NCBI RefSeq assembly: GCF_001904745.1
Contig: NZ_MRCD01000081.1
Coordinates: 1 to 40,643, forward strand
DNA: 40,643 nt
Direction: 5' to 3'
DNA from: Calothrix sp. HK-06
GTDB taxonomy: Bacteria > Cyanobacteriota > Cyanobacteriia > Cyanobacteriales > Nostocaceae
Made by a program: the position numbers and the translations under genes. Below the pieces are notes generated by a model. That model saw only the letters and a program-made list of their open reading frames with translations. It did not search any database and was not told the origin of the DNA. Below are positions 14,647 through 23,598 of this stretch, piece by piece. Numbering within the stretch: position 1 is the first letter of the stretch; each line of letters begins with the position of its first letter.

Positions 14647-17469
14647 CTAAATAGGTTTAAAATCATACCTAGGTTGACCGTCTTTGTCCGTGCTAATCTT
14701 TTCAACTCTGCCAATGACGCCAAATTTAGAGTTTTCATCAATTTTACGGTCGCCATCTTTAAATCTGATACCGTCATTAAAGGCGCCTTTTGCAGAGAAA
14801 TTAAGAGCAGATATAATTTTTTGCAAATCTCGACGAATATCTTCTTTTGAGTTTTGTAACTGCTGACTTGTTTTTAAAGCTTTGACAATTACTTGAGTTG
14901 CATCATACGTTGTTGCAGTACGCCAGTTAATAGGAGCATTACCCCAAAAAGCTTGTGCTTGTTGTTCAAATTGAGTTGGCTGTTGACTTCTTAACCAATG
15001 TACGGCAATAACTAAATTTTTCGCTTTGTCGTTCAGCTTTAAAGTTTCTGAGCTATACATTGTATCTCCACTCAAAGTTTGAATGTCATCACTATCGTCC
15101 AACGCTTTTAATAAATTTAATGATTTGCCAAAATTTGTAGAATCTGGTATTATCAGTAACGCTTTAGCTTTACCTCTAATAGCATTTACGCAATCTTCTG
15201 GGTTAAATGCATTACTATCAAATATACATTTTCTATTGTCATCAACATAAAATCTATTCAATTTATCATTATTTAACTTGTCTAGAAAATCTTGTCGATA
15301 AAGCCTACTGTAATCGTAGTTGCTACTAAAGGCAATAGCAATGTTTTTATTAATATTATTTTTCCAGTAGTTAAATAATGCGTCAATAGCAACCATATCA
15401 TTTGCTGGTGTCCGAAAAATATATTCGCCTAAAACATACGGACGACGTTTATTCTCTGAGTCTCGAACGGCAGTACTAACAGGAGATATTGCCACTATGT
15501 TCTTATCGTAGACATTACCCGCTTTAACTGTTGTGGTACTAGTTGAATGACCGATGACCGCTAAAAAATCAAGAGTAACTATTTCTTGAGCTACTTTTAC
15601 AGCTAAATCTTCTTTATTTCCATCAGCAAAAATTGCTACTTGTAGCATTCTACCTCTTATTCCTTTTGCACAGTTTACTTCGTGTTGGACTTGTGCAACT
15701 CCTCGCAATATTTCTAACGCCATATCGGGTGTACTAGTTTTATCAAAGCTAATTGGTGTAACAACGGCTATTTTGAGAGGGTCATTTTTAGATTCTGGTA
15801 GATTGCATTGATTTTTAGCAATAGCAAGTTTTTTGCCAAGTGATTCGACGTTGTTTGAATAGTTTTCTTTAGGATAATAGCTTATAGCATTATTTAAATA
15901 TATCCTTGCTTCTGGGTCATTCGGATTTTCTAAAAGTGATTTTGAAAAATAGTTAATAGCTTCATCTAATTTCGTTGTTGCTTCTCTAACATTGTTGGAT
16001 AATAAGTTGACAGCTTCTCCAAAAGCTTTGGCACCGTTTTCTCTAGTTGCGTTATTATTTATAACGGTAAAAAACTTTTGCCCATAGCTTGATAAACTTA
16101 CTTGTGTTGTTGGTGCCTGAGTTGATGGAATATTAGATGTAGTTGATGAGATATTAGATGTTTGGCTTGGTGTTTTAATAGTCGCTATCGGTGGTGGAGA
16201 TGCCTTATCCTTATCTGTTTGAAATTTGATAGGATTCTGTAAAATTAAAATTAATGCAAGCGTAATTAGTGCTATTAAAGTCAATAAAAACTTTTTACGA
16301 TAAGAAATACTGCCAATAAAGCGTTTAAAACTAAATAACCATGAGAAAATATATAACTTGTTAGACCATCGTAATGGTTCCGCGTTACGATTTTGATAAA
16401 TAACGGGTAGCCAAGAAGCACATGGGTAACGACCTTCTAATGCTTCTAAACGTTCACAAGCTTCTCTGACAGCTGAATATAATGATTTTCCTGTAGTAAA
16501 AGACTCTAAGAAATATTGTAAAAATTTACGTGCGACTTCATCGGGCACCAGTTCACGCATGACAATAATTTGCGGTACTTTAACGGTATCTAACACTGCC
16601 GCTAAACCAAGTCCATCACAAGAATTAAAAATTGCTAACTTTAAACCCTTGCTAACTGCTTTTTTTAAACTTTTCTTTAAATCTCTCAGCGATAAATGCT
16701 CTGTATCATTAATCGCTAACTCTCCACTTTTCAACCCAGGATAGCTAGAACTGTGACCAGCAAAAAATAATACATCCCATTTTTGGTTCCACAGCTTGTT
16801 ACTTAATTCTTCTCTAGTTGGTTTTGTGAGTTGCGTAACTTCTGCTCCCTTCGCTTTCAAATTATCTAATAATTTCTTATCTTTTTTTAACTCCAGCCCC
16901 TCATCGCTACCACCAAACACAGCTAATATCTTCACTGGATATCTTAGCGGTGGATTTCCTGGAGTATCTTGAAGACTTAATGCAAAATATGTATTTTCTC
17001 GATTTTCAAATAAATCCCACAAATGCCAAGGCAACCTTTTCAAGCAAGCAACATCTGAAGAGGCATTTCCAATTTGCGTACTATTCTGAATATTATCAAA
17101 TTGAAATATAACTCTGAATTCATCGCTTTTAAAAGTGTTTTCTATTTTCAGCCTTATTTCTTGCCAGCTAAATTGAGACAACCATATAATAAAGCTATCT
17201 TCCAGCCTATCTGCTGCTGCGTGACAATCTTCAACTAACGAACAATTCGTTATTTGAGCAGATGGCATCGTAATTGGAGAGAAATTAAAGGCGCCTCCCA
17301 ATTGATGGTACGATGTCGCAAACTCCTCATATAACTTCGGTAGCTCTGGCGCCACAGGTACTTGATAATGATAATCAAAATCATTTGTTCCCTTACGGAT
17401 GCGTAAATTTACTTTAAATCCTCCATGAAAGCTGCCGCTACTAACGATAACTATAGCTAAGCTACTCAT
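14647..17469 (-). CDS. CHAT domain fused to membrane helix and ABC-type ligand-binding domain
   Basis: A 940-residue fusion. The N-terminal half (no signal peptide) ends in a CHAT caspase-fold domain with FFAGHSSS (His239) and FNSCDGLG (Cys284), the catalytic pair. One strong membrane helix follows at about residues 391-411. A Ser/Thr/Pro-rich linker and a TPR-like stretch (AINYFSKSLLENPNDPEA, about 495-515) come next. The C-terminal part from about 565 is a type I periplasmic-binding (LivK-like) domain, with KIAVVTP, AVIGHSTSTTT and VAISPVSTA. The expected topology places CHAT in the cytoplasm and the ligand-binding domain outside. This suggests a ligand-gated transmembrane caspase-like receptor; that is inference. 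Single gene, upstream of which lies about 390 bases of AT-rich DNA. Confidence 0.87.
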   Translation of the reverse strand: MSSLAIVIVSSGSFHGGFKVNLRIRKGTNDFDYHYQVPVAPELPKLYEEFATSYHQLGGAFNFSPITMPSAQITNCSLVEDCHAAADRLEDSFIIWLSQFSWQEIRLKIENTFKSDEFRVIFQFDNIQNSTQIGNASSDVACLKRLPWHLWDLFENRENTYFALSLQDTPGNPPLRYPVKILAVFGGSDEGLELKKDKKLLDNLKAKGAEVTQLTKPTREELSNKLWNQKWDVLFFAGHSSSYPGLKSGELAINDTEHLSLRDLKKSLKKAVSKGLKLAIFNSCDGLGLAAVLDTVKVPQIIVMRELVPDEVARKFLQYFLESFTTGKSLYSAVREACERLEALEGRYPCASWLPVIYQNRNAEPLRWSNKLYIFSWLFSFKRFIGSISYRKKFLLTLIALITLALILILQNPIKFQTDKDKASPPPIATIKTPSQTSNISSTTSNIPSTQAPTTQVSLSSYGQKFFTVINNNATRENGAKAFGEAVNLLSNNVREATTKLDEAINYFSKSLLENPNDPEARIYLNNAISYYPKENYSNNVESLGKKLAIAKNQCNLPESKNDPLKIAVVTPISFDKTSTPDMALEILRGVAQVQHEVNCAKGIRGRMLQVAIFADGNKEDLAVKVAQEIVTLDFLAVIGHSTSTTTVKAGNVYDKNIVAISPVSTAVRDSENKRRPYVLGEYIFRTPANDMVAIDALFNYWKNNINKNIAIAFSSNYDYSRLYRQDFLDKLNNDKLNRFYVDDNRKCIFDSNAFNPEDCVNAIRGKAKALLIIPDSTNFGKSLNLLKALDDSDDIQTLSGDTMYSSETLKLNDKAKNLVIAVHWLRSQQPTQFEQQAQAFWGNAPINWRTATTYDATQVIVKALKTSQQLQNSKEDIRRDLQKIISALNFSAKGAFNDGIRFKDGDRKIDENSKFGVIGRVEKISTDKDGQPRYDFKPI

Positions 17470-17863
17470 ATTACATATACGTATTAAAAGGCACAGGCAT
17501 TTTGGAGAGATTTATATCTTAATAATATGTTCTCATTTTATAAACATATTGTGTTGCTGTAGCTATTTCCTGAGCCTAGATTACGTATTTTCAAGAAAAG
17601 TGAGACTGTATTGTCAACGTTTCTTGATAATTATGAGAGATAACACGTAGTAATTAATTTAGAAATATTAAGTGATTGTAGACATTTTGGGCATATTTAG
17701 CTGTTGATAGCGTTTTGTTTATTCTTGATATTGTTTAATGTTATACAAAAGCATATACCAGTTTATCAACCACTTGTCAAGTATATCAATGTATATTTAT
17801 TAACAATGATTTGTAAAAACTCTCTTGTGGAGCAGGCAAAGATGCCTGCTCATTCCATTTCAA
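17470..17863. other. 394-base AT-rich spacer with one hairpin
   Basis: No gene is supported in either strand. It should contain the promoter of the CHAT-receptor gene near its left end and the 3' region of the peroxidase gene at its right end. The only structure seen is the hairpin at 17830-17851. Confidence 0.5.
17830..17851 (-). terminator. Hairpin downstream of peroxidase gene
   Basis: Perfect 8-base stem GAGCAGGC (17830-17837) with GCCTGCTC (17844-17851), loop of six, 12 bases past the peroxidase stop. On the minus strand the T-run follows about ten bases after the stem rather than at once, so it is a likely but not ideal intrinsic terminator. Confidence 0.6.
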
Positions 17864-19327
17864 CTAACCAATAGGATTCACATCATCAACAAACTTGAGC
17901 ATATCAGCCATTGTAAATGTACCGTTCACCTTAGCAGGTAATGTTGGTTTCCATTCAGGGTTACGTGCTATAAACGAACTACTATCAGCTTCTAGCAATC
18001 CAACAAACACCTCGGCCAAAATACGACTTCCTACTTGACCTAAACGCAAACCTTTACCTTGAACTTGCGCTTCTTTGAGAATGTAATACCATAAAGGTGA
18101 TTCTACGTGGAAATTGTGCTTTGCTGCAACGGCACCGTCTTTACCTTGAGAGATTTCAGCAGGAGATAAAGGTTTGAATCTCATGAACCGAGCAACACTT
18201 TGACCTGATGGTAAGCCCATACTACGACCGCGTAACAAATTTCTAACACTCAAAGAAGTAGGTGCCGGAATGTTTGGTATATCTTTGAGAGGGTCAACTA
18301 AAGATGTGTCTAATTTGCGACTAGGATTAATTGCTACATTTGCATCGATATCAAAGAATCTTCTCCAGTCAATAATCCAGTCACTAGGAACAGGAACATT
18401 TATGCCGCCGTTTCGGTTGGATTTAGCAGTAAAAGTAAATAATAAACCCAGTGTTGCGGGTGTCACTCCACCAGGAAGGGAAGTAAAAACTCTGTTGTAA
18501 TCATATACCGCGCGTATCATACTGTGTCCGAGACGGAAAGCAGCCACAGAAAATTCTACAGGAATAAAAGGTTGCTCTTTAAATTTAAAGAATCTTCTAC
18601 CGTTTTTTAACACAGACTCTAATTGGTCTTTGTCAATGACATGCGCGAGGAAGTCAAAGAGTACTATCCACTGGTAATGCCAAATAACTAACTCTCTTGC
18701 TTGCTCAAAAATTGGTTTATCTATAGAATGAAGTGCTTTGATACTACCATCTCTCAAACCTGCAACAACTTTATTATGAAACTTCAAAAAAGCTAAATGA
18801 AGCTGTGCCACAATTAAGTTCTCATCGTTACGTGAATCACCAAGAATTGCTAAACCGCTTTTTACGCGCGGTAAATCATTAGGGAACCCAGGTGGAATGT
18901 TAGGGTCTCCTCCTCCTTGTGAAGTTTCGCCAATTAAAAATAAGCTAGGGTCATCTAGACGATAAAGATAAGGCTGTGCTAAAGGTCCTGAACCATATAT
19001 ACTATCAAGGTCTAGCATTGGAGTGCGAAAGTTTCTTACAGCCAATGGGTCAACTAAAACTTCTTGTAAACTGCTTGTATCTAAAGTAATGTCATGGTCT
19101 ATAAATTGACCAAGGTAAGTATATCCTGCTGGAACTTGATTATTATCGCCTTCTGGTAATTCTGGATTTGGGTCAATCATTGCATTACCCAATTCAGTTA
19201 GCTTTTCCACGCTGGGAGTAAAAGCAGGAAGTCGAGGGAACAATCTGCCAAATTTACCTGTTTGAGTGAACTCTCCTAGAGGTTGATTTTCTCCATTGCG
19301 AGCGCTGAAACCGTGTCCTCTTGCCAT
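17864..19327 (-). CDS. Animal-type haem peroxidase (peroxidase/cyclooxygenase superfamily)
   Basis: A 487-residue haem peroxidase related to peroxinectin and lactoperoxidase-like bacterial members, oxidising substrates with hydrogen peroxide. The distal motif GQFIDHD (73-79) gives the covalent-haem-type Asp77 and the distal His78. Asp79 fits the calcium site. The proximal His is in RLGHSMIR (His268). There is no classical signal peptide (start MARGHGFSARNGENQ), so it is either cytoplasmic or exported by a type I/unknown route. It is nearly the length of the catalytic domain alone, with no added adhesion repeats. The gene stands alone with a hairpin after it. Confidence 0.88.
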   Translation of the reverse strand: MARGHGFSARNGENQPLGEFTQTGKFGRLFPRLPAFTPSVEKLTELGNAMIDPNPELPEGDNNQVPAGYTYLGQFIDHDITLDTSSLQEVLVDPLAVRNFRTPMLDLDSIYGSGPLAQPYLYRLDDPSLFLIGETSQGGGDPNIPPGFPNDLPRVKSGLAILGDSRNDENLIVAQLHLAFLKFHNKVVAGLRDGSIKALHSIDKPIFEQARELVIWHYQWIVLFDFLAHVIDKDQLESVLKNGRRFFKFKEQPFIPVEFSVAAFRLGHSMIRAVYDYNRVFTSLPGGVTPATLGLLFTFTAKSNRNGGINVPVPSDWIIDWRRFFDIDANVAINPSRKLDTSLVDPLKDIPNIPAPTSLSVRNLLRGRSMGLPSGQSVARFMRFKPLSPAEISQGKDGAVAAKHNFHVESPLWYYILKEAQVQGKGLRLGQVGSRILAEVFVGLLEADSSSFIARNPEWKPTLPAKVNGTFTMADMLKFVDDVNPIG

Positions 19328-19491
19328 AATTTATACCTTATCATTGATGTTTGATTTTTACTTATTCGTAGTATCTTGCAATCAACAAGGTATTGTCGGT
19401 ACCCTTTTGGGTGCTATTTATGACAATGTGGCGCCATATAAACAAAGCAAGCTTTGGCAGGCTATATTTGTATAACTGTTATTATTTTTGC

Positions 19492-20049
19492 GTGAAGATG
19501 CAAAATCGTTATTATCTGCCTCCTGCTTTTTTTATTCGACGCGCACGTTCGAGGGACAAATGGAAGATTAAACAATTATTGCTAACGTGGAATGAGGCTA
19601 ATAATATTTTGCCCATCAATTTTTACTCGTTGGCACTGATTTTATTGTGTTGTGTATTTTTATGGTTCAACGCGATTGTATTTGCACTTCTTATCTTTAT
19701 ATATTTGTTATATGAAGTTAGATTAAAAGATTATTCAGATTTTTGGGTTATCGATTATAATGGCGCCGTAGTTGGTTGTGCTGAATTACGTGTCTTTAAA
19801 AAATATTCCTTAATATTTAATCTTTGTGTGAAAAAAGAATATCGGCGCCAAAAACTAGCATCATGTATGATTGAGCATTTAATTTTAGAAGCAAGAGAAC
19901 CCATTTATTTATCTTGTTTCAAAGAATTAATACCCTTTTACACTCGCTTTGGTTTCATAGTCATCTACCCAGACGCATTACCCGAAGGCTTACAACTAGT
20001 ACTAGGAGCAACACCAGGGGCGCCAGTAGTCCCCATGAAACTAGGATAA
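19492..20049 (+). CDS. GNAT family N-acetyltransferase with hydrophobic insert
   Basis: The open frame begins at 19393, but the GTG at 19492 or the ATG at 19498 (183 residues) is the likelier start because the upstream part has no family resemblance. The protein has an N-terminal IRRARSRD segment. A long hydrophobic stretch follows (about 43-71), enough for one or two membrane helices. The acetyl-CoA-binding core follows (VVGCAELRVF, then YRRQKLASCMIEHLI in place of the canonical R/Q-x-x-G-x-G/A loop). The C-terminus is FYTRFGF. The embedded membrane segment suggests membrane attachment. The acceptor substrate is unknown. Three GGCGCC sites fall in the gene. Confidence 0.78.
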   Translation: MKMQNRYYLPPAFFIRRARSRDKWKIKQLLLTWNEANNILPINFYSLALILLCCVFLWFNAIVFALLIFIYLLYEVRLKDYSDFWVIDYNGAVVGCAELRVFKKYSLIFNLCVKKEYRRQKLASCMIEHLILEAREPIYLSCFKELIPFYTRFGFIVIYPDALPEGLQLVLGATPGAPVVPMKLG

Positions 20050-20076
20050 CTCCTAAACACCCTCGTAATAAGCACT

Positions 20077-20730
20077 TCAGCGCTTCCCTTCATACTCTCC
20101 CTCCCTTAACCAACACATAAAACCATACACAGCCAAAAACAATAAAATCACATATAATAATGCAACAAACTTAACCCCCTTAACATAATAAAGCCAAACC
20201 CCAACACCATCCACAATTATCCAATAAAACCAGCTTTCCAACCTCTTAAGCGCCATTAACCACATAGCAGAAAAACTCATAATAGTAGTAAGCGCATCCA
20301 AAAAAGGAAACGAAGCTTTCTCAGGAAACAAAGCCGGAACCAACAAATGCACTCGACTTATCAAAGCACCCAATGCAAATGCAACTCCCACAGTTATTGC
20401 AGCAACTAAAAGAATTCGGCGCCACTCACTATATTTAATCCTCAAAACTTTACCAGTATCCTTCAAAGGCGTACTCCAACGCCACCACCCATACACACTA
20501 ACAATAATAAAATACAATTGCTCCAACATATCCGAATACAACCGGATTTGAAAGAAAAGCACCATATATAAAACCGAACTGACAATCCCAACAGGCCAAT
20601 TCAGCATCTTTTGTTTAGCAACAAGCCAAGTTGCCCACAAATATAAAATTGTTCCAATAAACTCAATATAGCTCATTGGATACCCAATCACCTCAAAGGC
20701 AATATTATTAATACTCAAAAAATCTAGCAT
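20077..20730 (-). CDS. pnuC: PnuC-type nicotinamide riboside/mononucleotide transporter
   Basis: A 217-residue polytopic membrane protein of the PnuC family that imports a vitamin B3 precursor, usually nicotinamide riboside. Seven or so hydrophobic segments are visible. Family marks include IEFIGTILYLWATWLVAKQ, LNWPVGIVSSVLY, the aromatic YGWWRW motif and the C-terminal WIIVDGVGVWLYY. It follows the nadR-like gene by 12 bases on the same strand, which supports cotranscription and a joint salvage pathway to NAD. Confidence 0.92.
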   Translation of the reverse strand: MLDFLSINNIAFEVIGYPMSYIEFIGTILYLWATWLVAKQKMLNWPVGIVSSVLYMVLFFQIRLYSDMLEQLYFIIVSVYGWWRWSTPLKDTGKVLRIKYSEWRRILLVAAITVGVAFALGALISRVHLLVPALFPEKASFPFLDALTTIMSFSAMWLMALKRLESWFYWIIVDGVGVWLYYVKGVKFVALLYVILLFLAVYGFMCWLREGEYEGKR

Positions 20731-20742
20731 TTAATCTAACAT

Positions 20743-21753
20743 TTATAGATAATCAACTATATTACTGTATTTTCTATATTGACCCAATACATTTTTAACA
20801 TACTGAACGCGCTCATCAAGATTCCCACATAAACGAAAAAATGGAATCTTCCTAATAATCAACTCACTCTCAATTTGTCTTTGAAATATTTTGCGGTTTG
20901 CCTCTCCTGAACGGTCATAAGTATCATCATACGGAATATCATCCGAACAAACAAACACCAAATCATAACGTGATGCCGATTCAATAGCAAGTTGCACCAA
21001 CTCCGGCGCCGCTGTATTATGGTAATATAACGAAAAATGATAAGTAGTTAGTATGTTTGTATCTGTAAATAAAAATTGATTCGCTCGACGTAATAAAGCT
21101 TCTTCTCGTTCTAAATGACCTTGTGCAATCTCTACCAATTGCATCAACGAAAGTCTTCTATTAACTTGATGCTCTTCCCAATACTCGCGTCCATGCTCCG
21201 GCATCCACAAAGTATTATACTCTTGAGCTAACTGTGATGCAATCGTTGTTTTGCCAGTTGAAGGGGCGCCAAGAAAAACTACATTAGTAATCAAATCACG
21301 ATATACTAATGGATGTAAATAAGAACGACATGCATAAGCATCTTCTCTGATTTGAGTAGCCGAAATAGGCACAGTATTACGCTCACAATCGATAAGTCTA
21401 TTTATGGCGCCAAGCGCTTCACTAACATGTTCACCGTAAAATTCGCTACTATAAAAATGTGTAATCTTCCGCCCTGCTAACTGCTCGATAATATAATCTT
21501 CGTGCATTTTCTTAATTTCAGGAGTAAGTCCAATTTCACTTGGCCCATCCCAAGCTTCAATAACCTCAACACTAGGATAAATAGAACGTAACCAATTAGC
21601 ACGAACAGCAAGAGGAATATTAGTAACTTCAGGAGAATCATAAATCATTACAACTACCTCATTCATTTCTAAAATGGCAGTCTCAATGACAAACTGATGT
21701 CCCTTATGAAGAGGAGCATATTTACCTAGTGTTAACCCACATCGACTGTTCAT
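20743..21753 (-). CDS. nadR: NadR-like NMN adenylyltransferase/ribosylnicotinamide kinase
   Basis: A 336-residue two-domain enzyme for NAD salvage. The N-terminal nucleotidyltransferase domain has HKGH (residues 16-19) and the ISATQIR motif (130-136). The C-terminal kinase domain has a Walker A GAPSTGKTT (162-170). It lacks the N-terminal HTH repressor domain of enterobacterial NadR, so it is an enzyme only. With PnuC it would phosphorylate incoming nicotinamide riboside and adenylate NMN. It is divergent from the dienelactone-hydrolase-like gene, with 35 bases between start codons, so the two promoters must overlap the coding starts. Confidence 0.9.
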   Translation of the reverse strand: MNSRCGLTLGKYAPLHKGHQFVIETAILEMNEVVVMIYDSPEVTNIPLAVRANWLRSIYPSVEVIEAWDGPSEIGLTPEIKKMHEDYIIEQLAGRKITHFYSSEFYGEHVSEALGAINRLIDCERNTVPISATQIREDAYACRSYLHPLVYRDLITNVVFLGAPSTGKTTIASQLAQEYNTLWMPEHGREYWEEHQVNRRLSLMQLVEIAQGHLEREEALLRRANQFLFTDTNILTTYHFSLYYHNTAAPELVQLAIESASRYDLVFVCSDDIPYDDTYDRSGEANRKIFQRQIESELIIRKIPFFRLCGNLDERVQYVKNVLGQYRKYSNIVDYL

Positions 21754-21788
21754 TGGTATATTATTAAACTACTTATATACTAAACATC

Positions 21789-22631
21789 ATGCCAGAAATC
21801 ACGCGACGCGTTCACGGAGTGTCCCGCAGGGAATTTATTGTAACTGCTACCCTCGCTACAGGTTTTGCGCTCGCAGTGCAACCTATTTCAGCCAAAGTTA
21901 TTACTACCAATACAAAAGGACTAATAGCAGGCGCCGTGAAAATTCCAGTTGCAGATGGAGAAATACCAGCTTACCGCGCTCAACCCAGTAAAGGTACAAA
22001 TTTTCCTATAATTTTAGTAATTCAAGAAATCTTTGGTGTTCATGAGCATATTCAAGATGTAACTCGTCGCTTTGCAAAATTAGGATATCTTGCCATAGCT
22101 CCAGAACTATTTATACGTCAGGGTGATGTATCGAAGTTGAGTAATATCGAAGAAATTCGCCCAATAGTTGCTAAAGTTCCAGATGCTCAAGTACTATCTG
22201 ACCTTGATGCTACTGTAAATTGGGCTGTAAAGTCTTCTAAAGGGAATGTTTCAAGATTAGGAATTACGGGTTTTTGTTGGGGTGGTAGAATAACATGGTT
22301 ATATGCTGCACATAATCCTAAAGTTAAAGCTGGAGTTGCATGGTATGGGCGCCTGGTAGGAGATAAAACAGAAATTACCCCACAACATCCCCTTGATATC
22401 GCATCTAAACTAACCGTTCCAGTTTTAGGATTATATGGGGGTAAAGATACGGGTATTCCTTTAAACACAGTCGAGCAAATGCGCGCACAGTTGAATAATA
22501 AATCTAAAATAATTGTCTACCCTAATGCACCACACGCCTTTTTTGCTGATTATCGTTCATCATATCGTGAGAAGGAGGCAAAAAATGGTTGGAGACAGCT
22601 TCAAAAATGGTTTAAACAAAATGGGTTATGA
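21789..22631 (+). CDS. Tat-exported dienelactone hydrolase family protein
   Basis: A 280-residue alpha/beta-hydrolase of the dienelactone hydrolase family. The N-terminus has a twin-arginine motif SRREFI (about residues 12-17) followed by a hydrophobic stretch ending near QPISA, so it is likely exported folded by Tat. The catalytic triad is visible: Cys163 in GFCWGG, Asp220 in GGKDTG and His249 in APHAFF. The family opens lactone rings from aromatic degradation, but many paralogues act on other esters. The next gene, convergent and overlapping by six bases, is a DOPA 4,5-dioxygenase-like protein, which would fit aromatic ring cleavage; the link is suggestive only. Confidence 0.9.
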   Translation: MPEITRRVHGVSRREFIVTATLATGFALAVQPISAKVITTNTKGLIAGAVKIPVADGEIPAYRAQPSKGTNFPIILVIQEIFGVHEHIQDVTRRFAKLGYLAIAPELFIRQGDVSKLSNIEEIRPIVAKVPDAQVLSDLDATVNWAVKSSKGNVSRLGITGFCWGGRITWLYAAHNPKVKAGVAWYGRLVGDKTEITPQHPLDIASKLTVPVLGLYGGKDTGIPLNTVEQMRAQLNNKSKIIVYPNAPHAFFADYRSSYREKEAKNGWRQLQKWFKQNGL

Positions 22632-22964
22632 ACTAATTCGTCGAAGAAACTCGACATTTAACTCTAACTTATTACCCAACCACAAAGCGTGTTTCGTGTG
22701 GTCTGCGACATCATCACCTGTGCTTGGATGAACGAGTATATCTAAATCTTCTCGGTTTAACATTAACCAAGGAACAACTTGAGCAAAGTGTTCACATGCA
22801 AAGGCAACTTGATACATTGACTTTGGATGTGGGCCAATCGGTTTCTCGTGCCAACGTCCTAATACTACCTCAAAATTGGCGCCTAACCCTTCACGTACAC
22901 GTGCTGCTGCATCATGAGTTTCGGGGTCAAAGTAAACATGTGCGTGAAAACCAGTAATTTCCAT
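22626..22964 (-). CDS. DOPA 4,5-dioxygenase family protein
   Basis: A 112-residue protein of the DOPA 4,5-dioxygenase (plant/fungal-like extradiol) family. The metal/substrate motif is GFHAHVYFD (residues 5-13). Histidines recur in [11 protein letters not shown] (about 37-47) and LVHPSTGDD, and the spacing is typical. Bacterial and cyanobacterial members open catechol rings, as in betalamic-acid-type chemistry. The C-terminus overlaps the 3' end of the dienelactone-hydrolase-like gene by six bases in convergent orientation. Confidence 0.88.
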   Translation of the reverse strand: MEITGFHAHVYFDPETHDAAARVREGLGANFEVVLGRWHEKPIGPHPKSMYQVAFACEHFAQVVPWLMLNREDLDILVHPSTGDDVADHTKHALWLGNKLELNVEFLRRISS

Positions 22965-23106
22965 AGCTTCTTTTTGATGCTTTCTGTTTATGCTAATACA
23001 TTTGGCTAGCTTTTATATTTACTGTGGAAATGACGTAGCCGATTATTATAATTTCTTAAAATTATGGCTGTAATAGAAGCCCGACAAGGGTTTTAAGCTG
23101 ATTTTT

Positions 23107-23466
23107 TCAGAAATTTAGCACGCTAAGTACGCAAGAGCCGAAAATATTTAATCGATTATGAATTTCATTCTCAAAAACAGGTACCAAATCTAAGTTATGA
23201 CAATATCCATCGATTATTAACTCTAGCGGGTAAAAGCTCCAGCATTCAAATGCCCAACAAAAATCTTCATAGTCACCAATTATTATACTACCGTTTTTCC
23301 ACTGGTATAACTCTCGAATATCTTGAGGTAATTGTAAAGGTAAATCTTCTATAAGTTCGTTGATTTCTGCTTCAGTTAAACCTGGTTGTAAAAGTGCAAC
23401 GTGAGATGGATAATTTTTTTGTAGCCAACTTAGTATTTTATCTAATGCATTTGTTAAGTCTGACAT
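23107..23466 (-). CDS. SMI1/KNR4 (SUKH) family protein, possibly truncated
   Basis: A 119-residue SUKH-fold protein. The family pattern is clear: PGLTEAEINEL (about 27-37), LPQDIRELYQWKNG (about 47-60) and then an acidic/aromatic stretch including WSFYPLELII. Many SMI1/KNR4 members are 150-190 residues and continue beyond the segment where this one stops (IFGSCVLSVLNF). It may therefore be C-terminally truncated or frameshifted. In bacteria these proteins are often immunity or nuclease-inhibitor components. No toxin gene is beside it, so its function here is open. Confidence 0.75.
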   Translation of the reverse strand: MSDLTNALDKILSWLQKNYPSHVALLQPGLTEAEINELIEDLPLQLPQDIRELYQWKNGSIIIGDYEDFCWAFECWSFYPLELIIDGYCHNLDLVPVFENEIHNRLNIFGSCVLSVLNF

Positions 23467-23493
23467 ACAAGTTTTTATTTCAATTTACAATAA

Positions 23494-23591
23494 TGTCATG
23501 CTGAACGTAGTGAAGCATCTAAAAAGCTTGAAAGTTAAAGAGATTCTAGCCTTCGGCAAATGCTTCGCATTACGCTGCGCTCAGAATGACA
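23494..23591. repeat. TGTCAT...ATGACA palindromic intergenic element
   Basis: Element of 98 bases starting TGTCATGCTGAACG and ending GCTCAGAATGACA, with inverted ends. It ends eight bases before the purB 3' end and fills the purB-SUKH gap. Related copies: 14527-14629, and partial ones near 9840 and 30257. It is likely a dispersed repeat. Confidence 0.7.
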
Positions 23592-23598
23592 GTTTATG

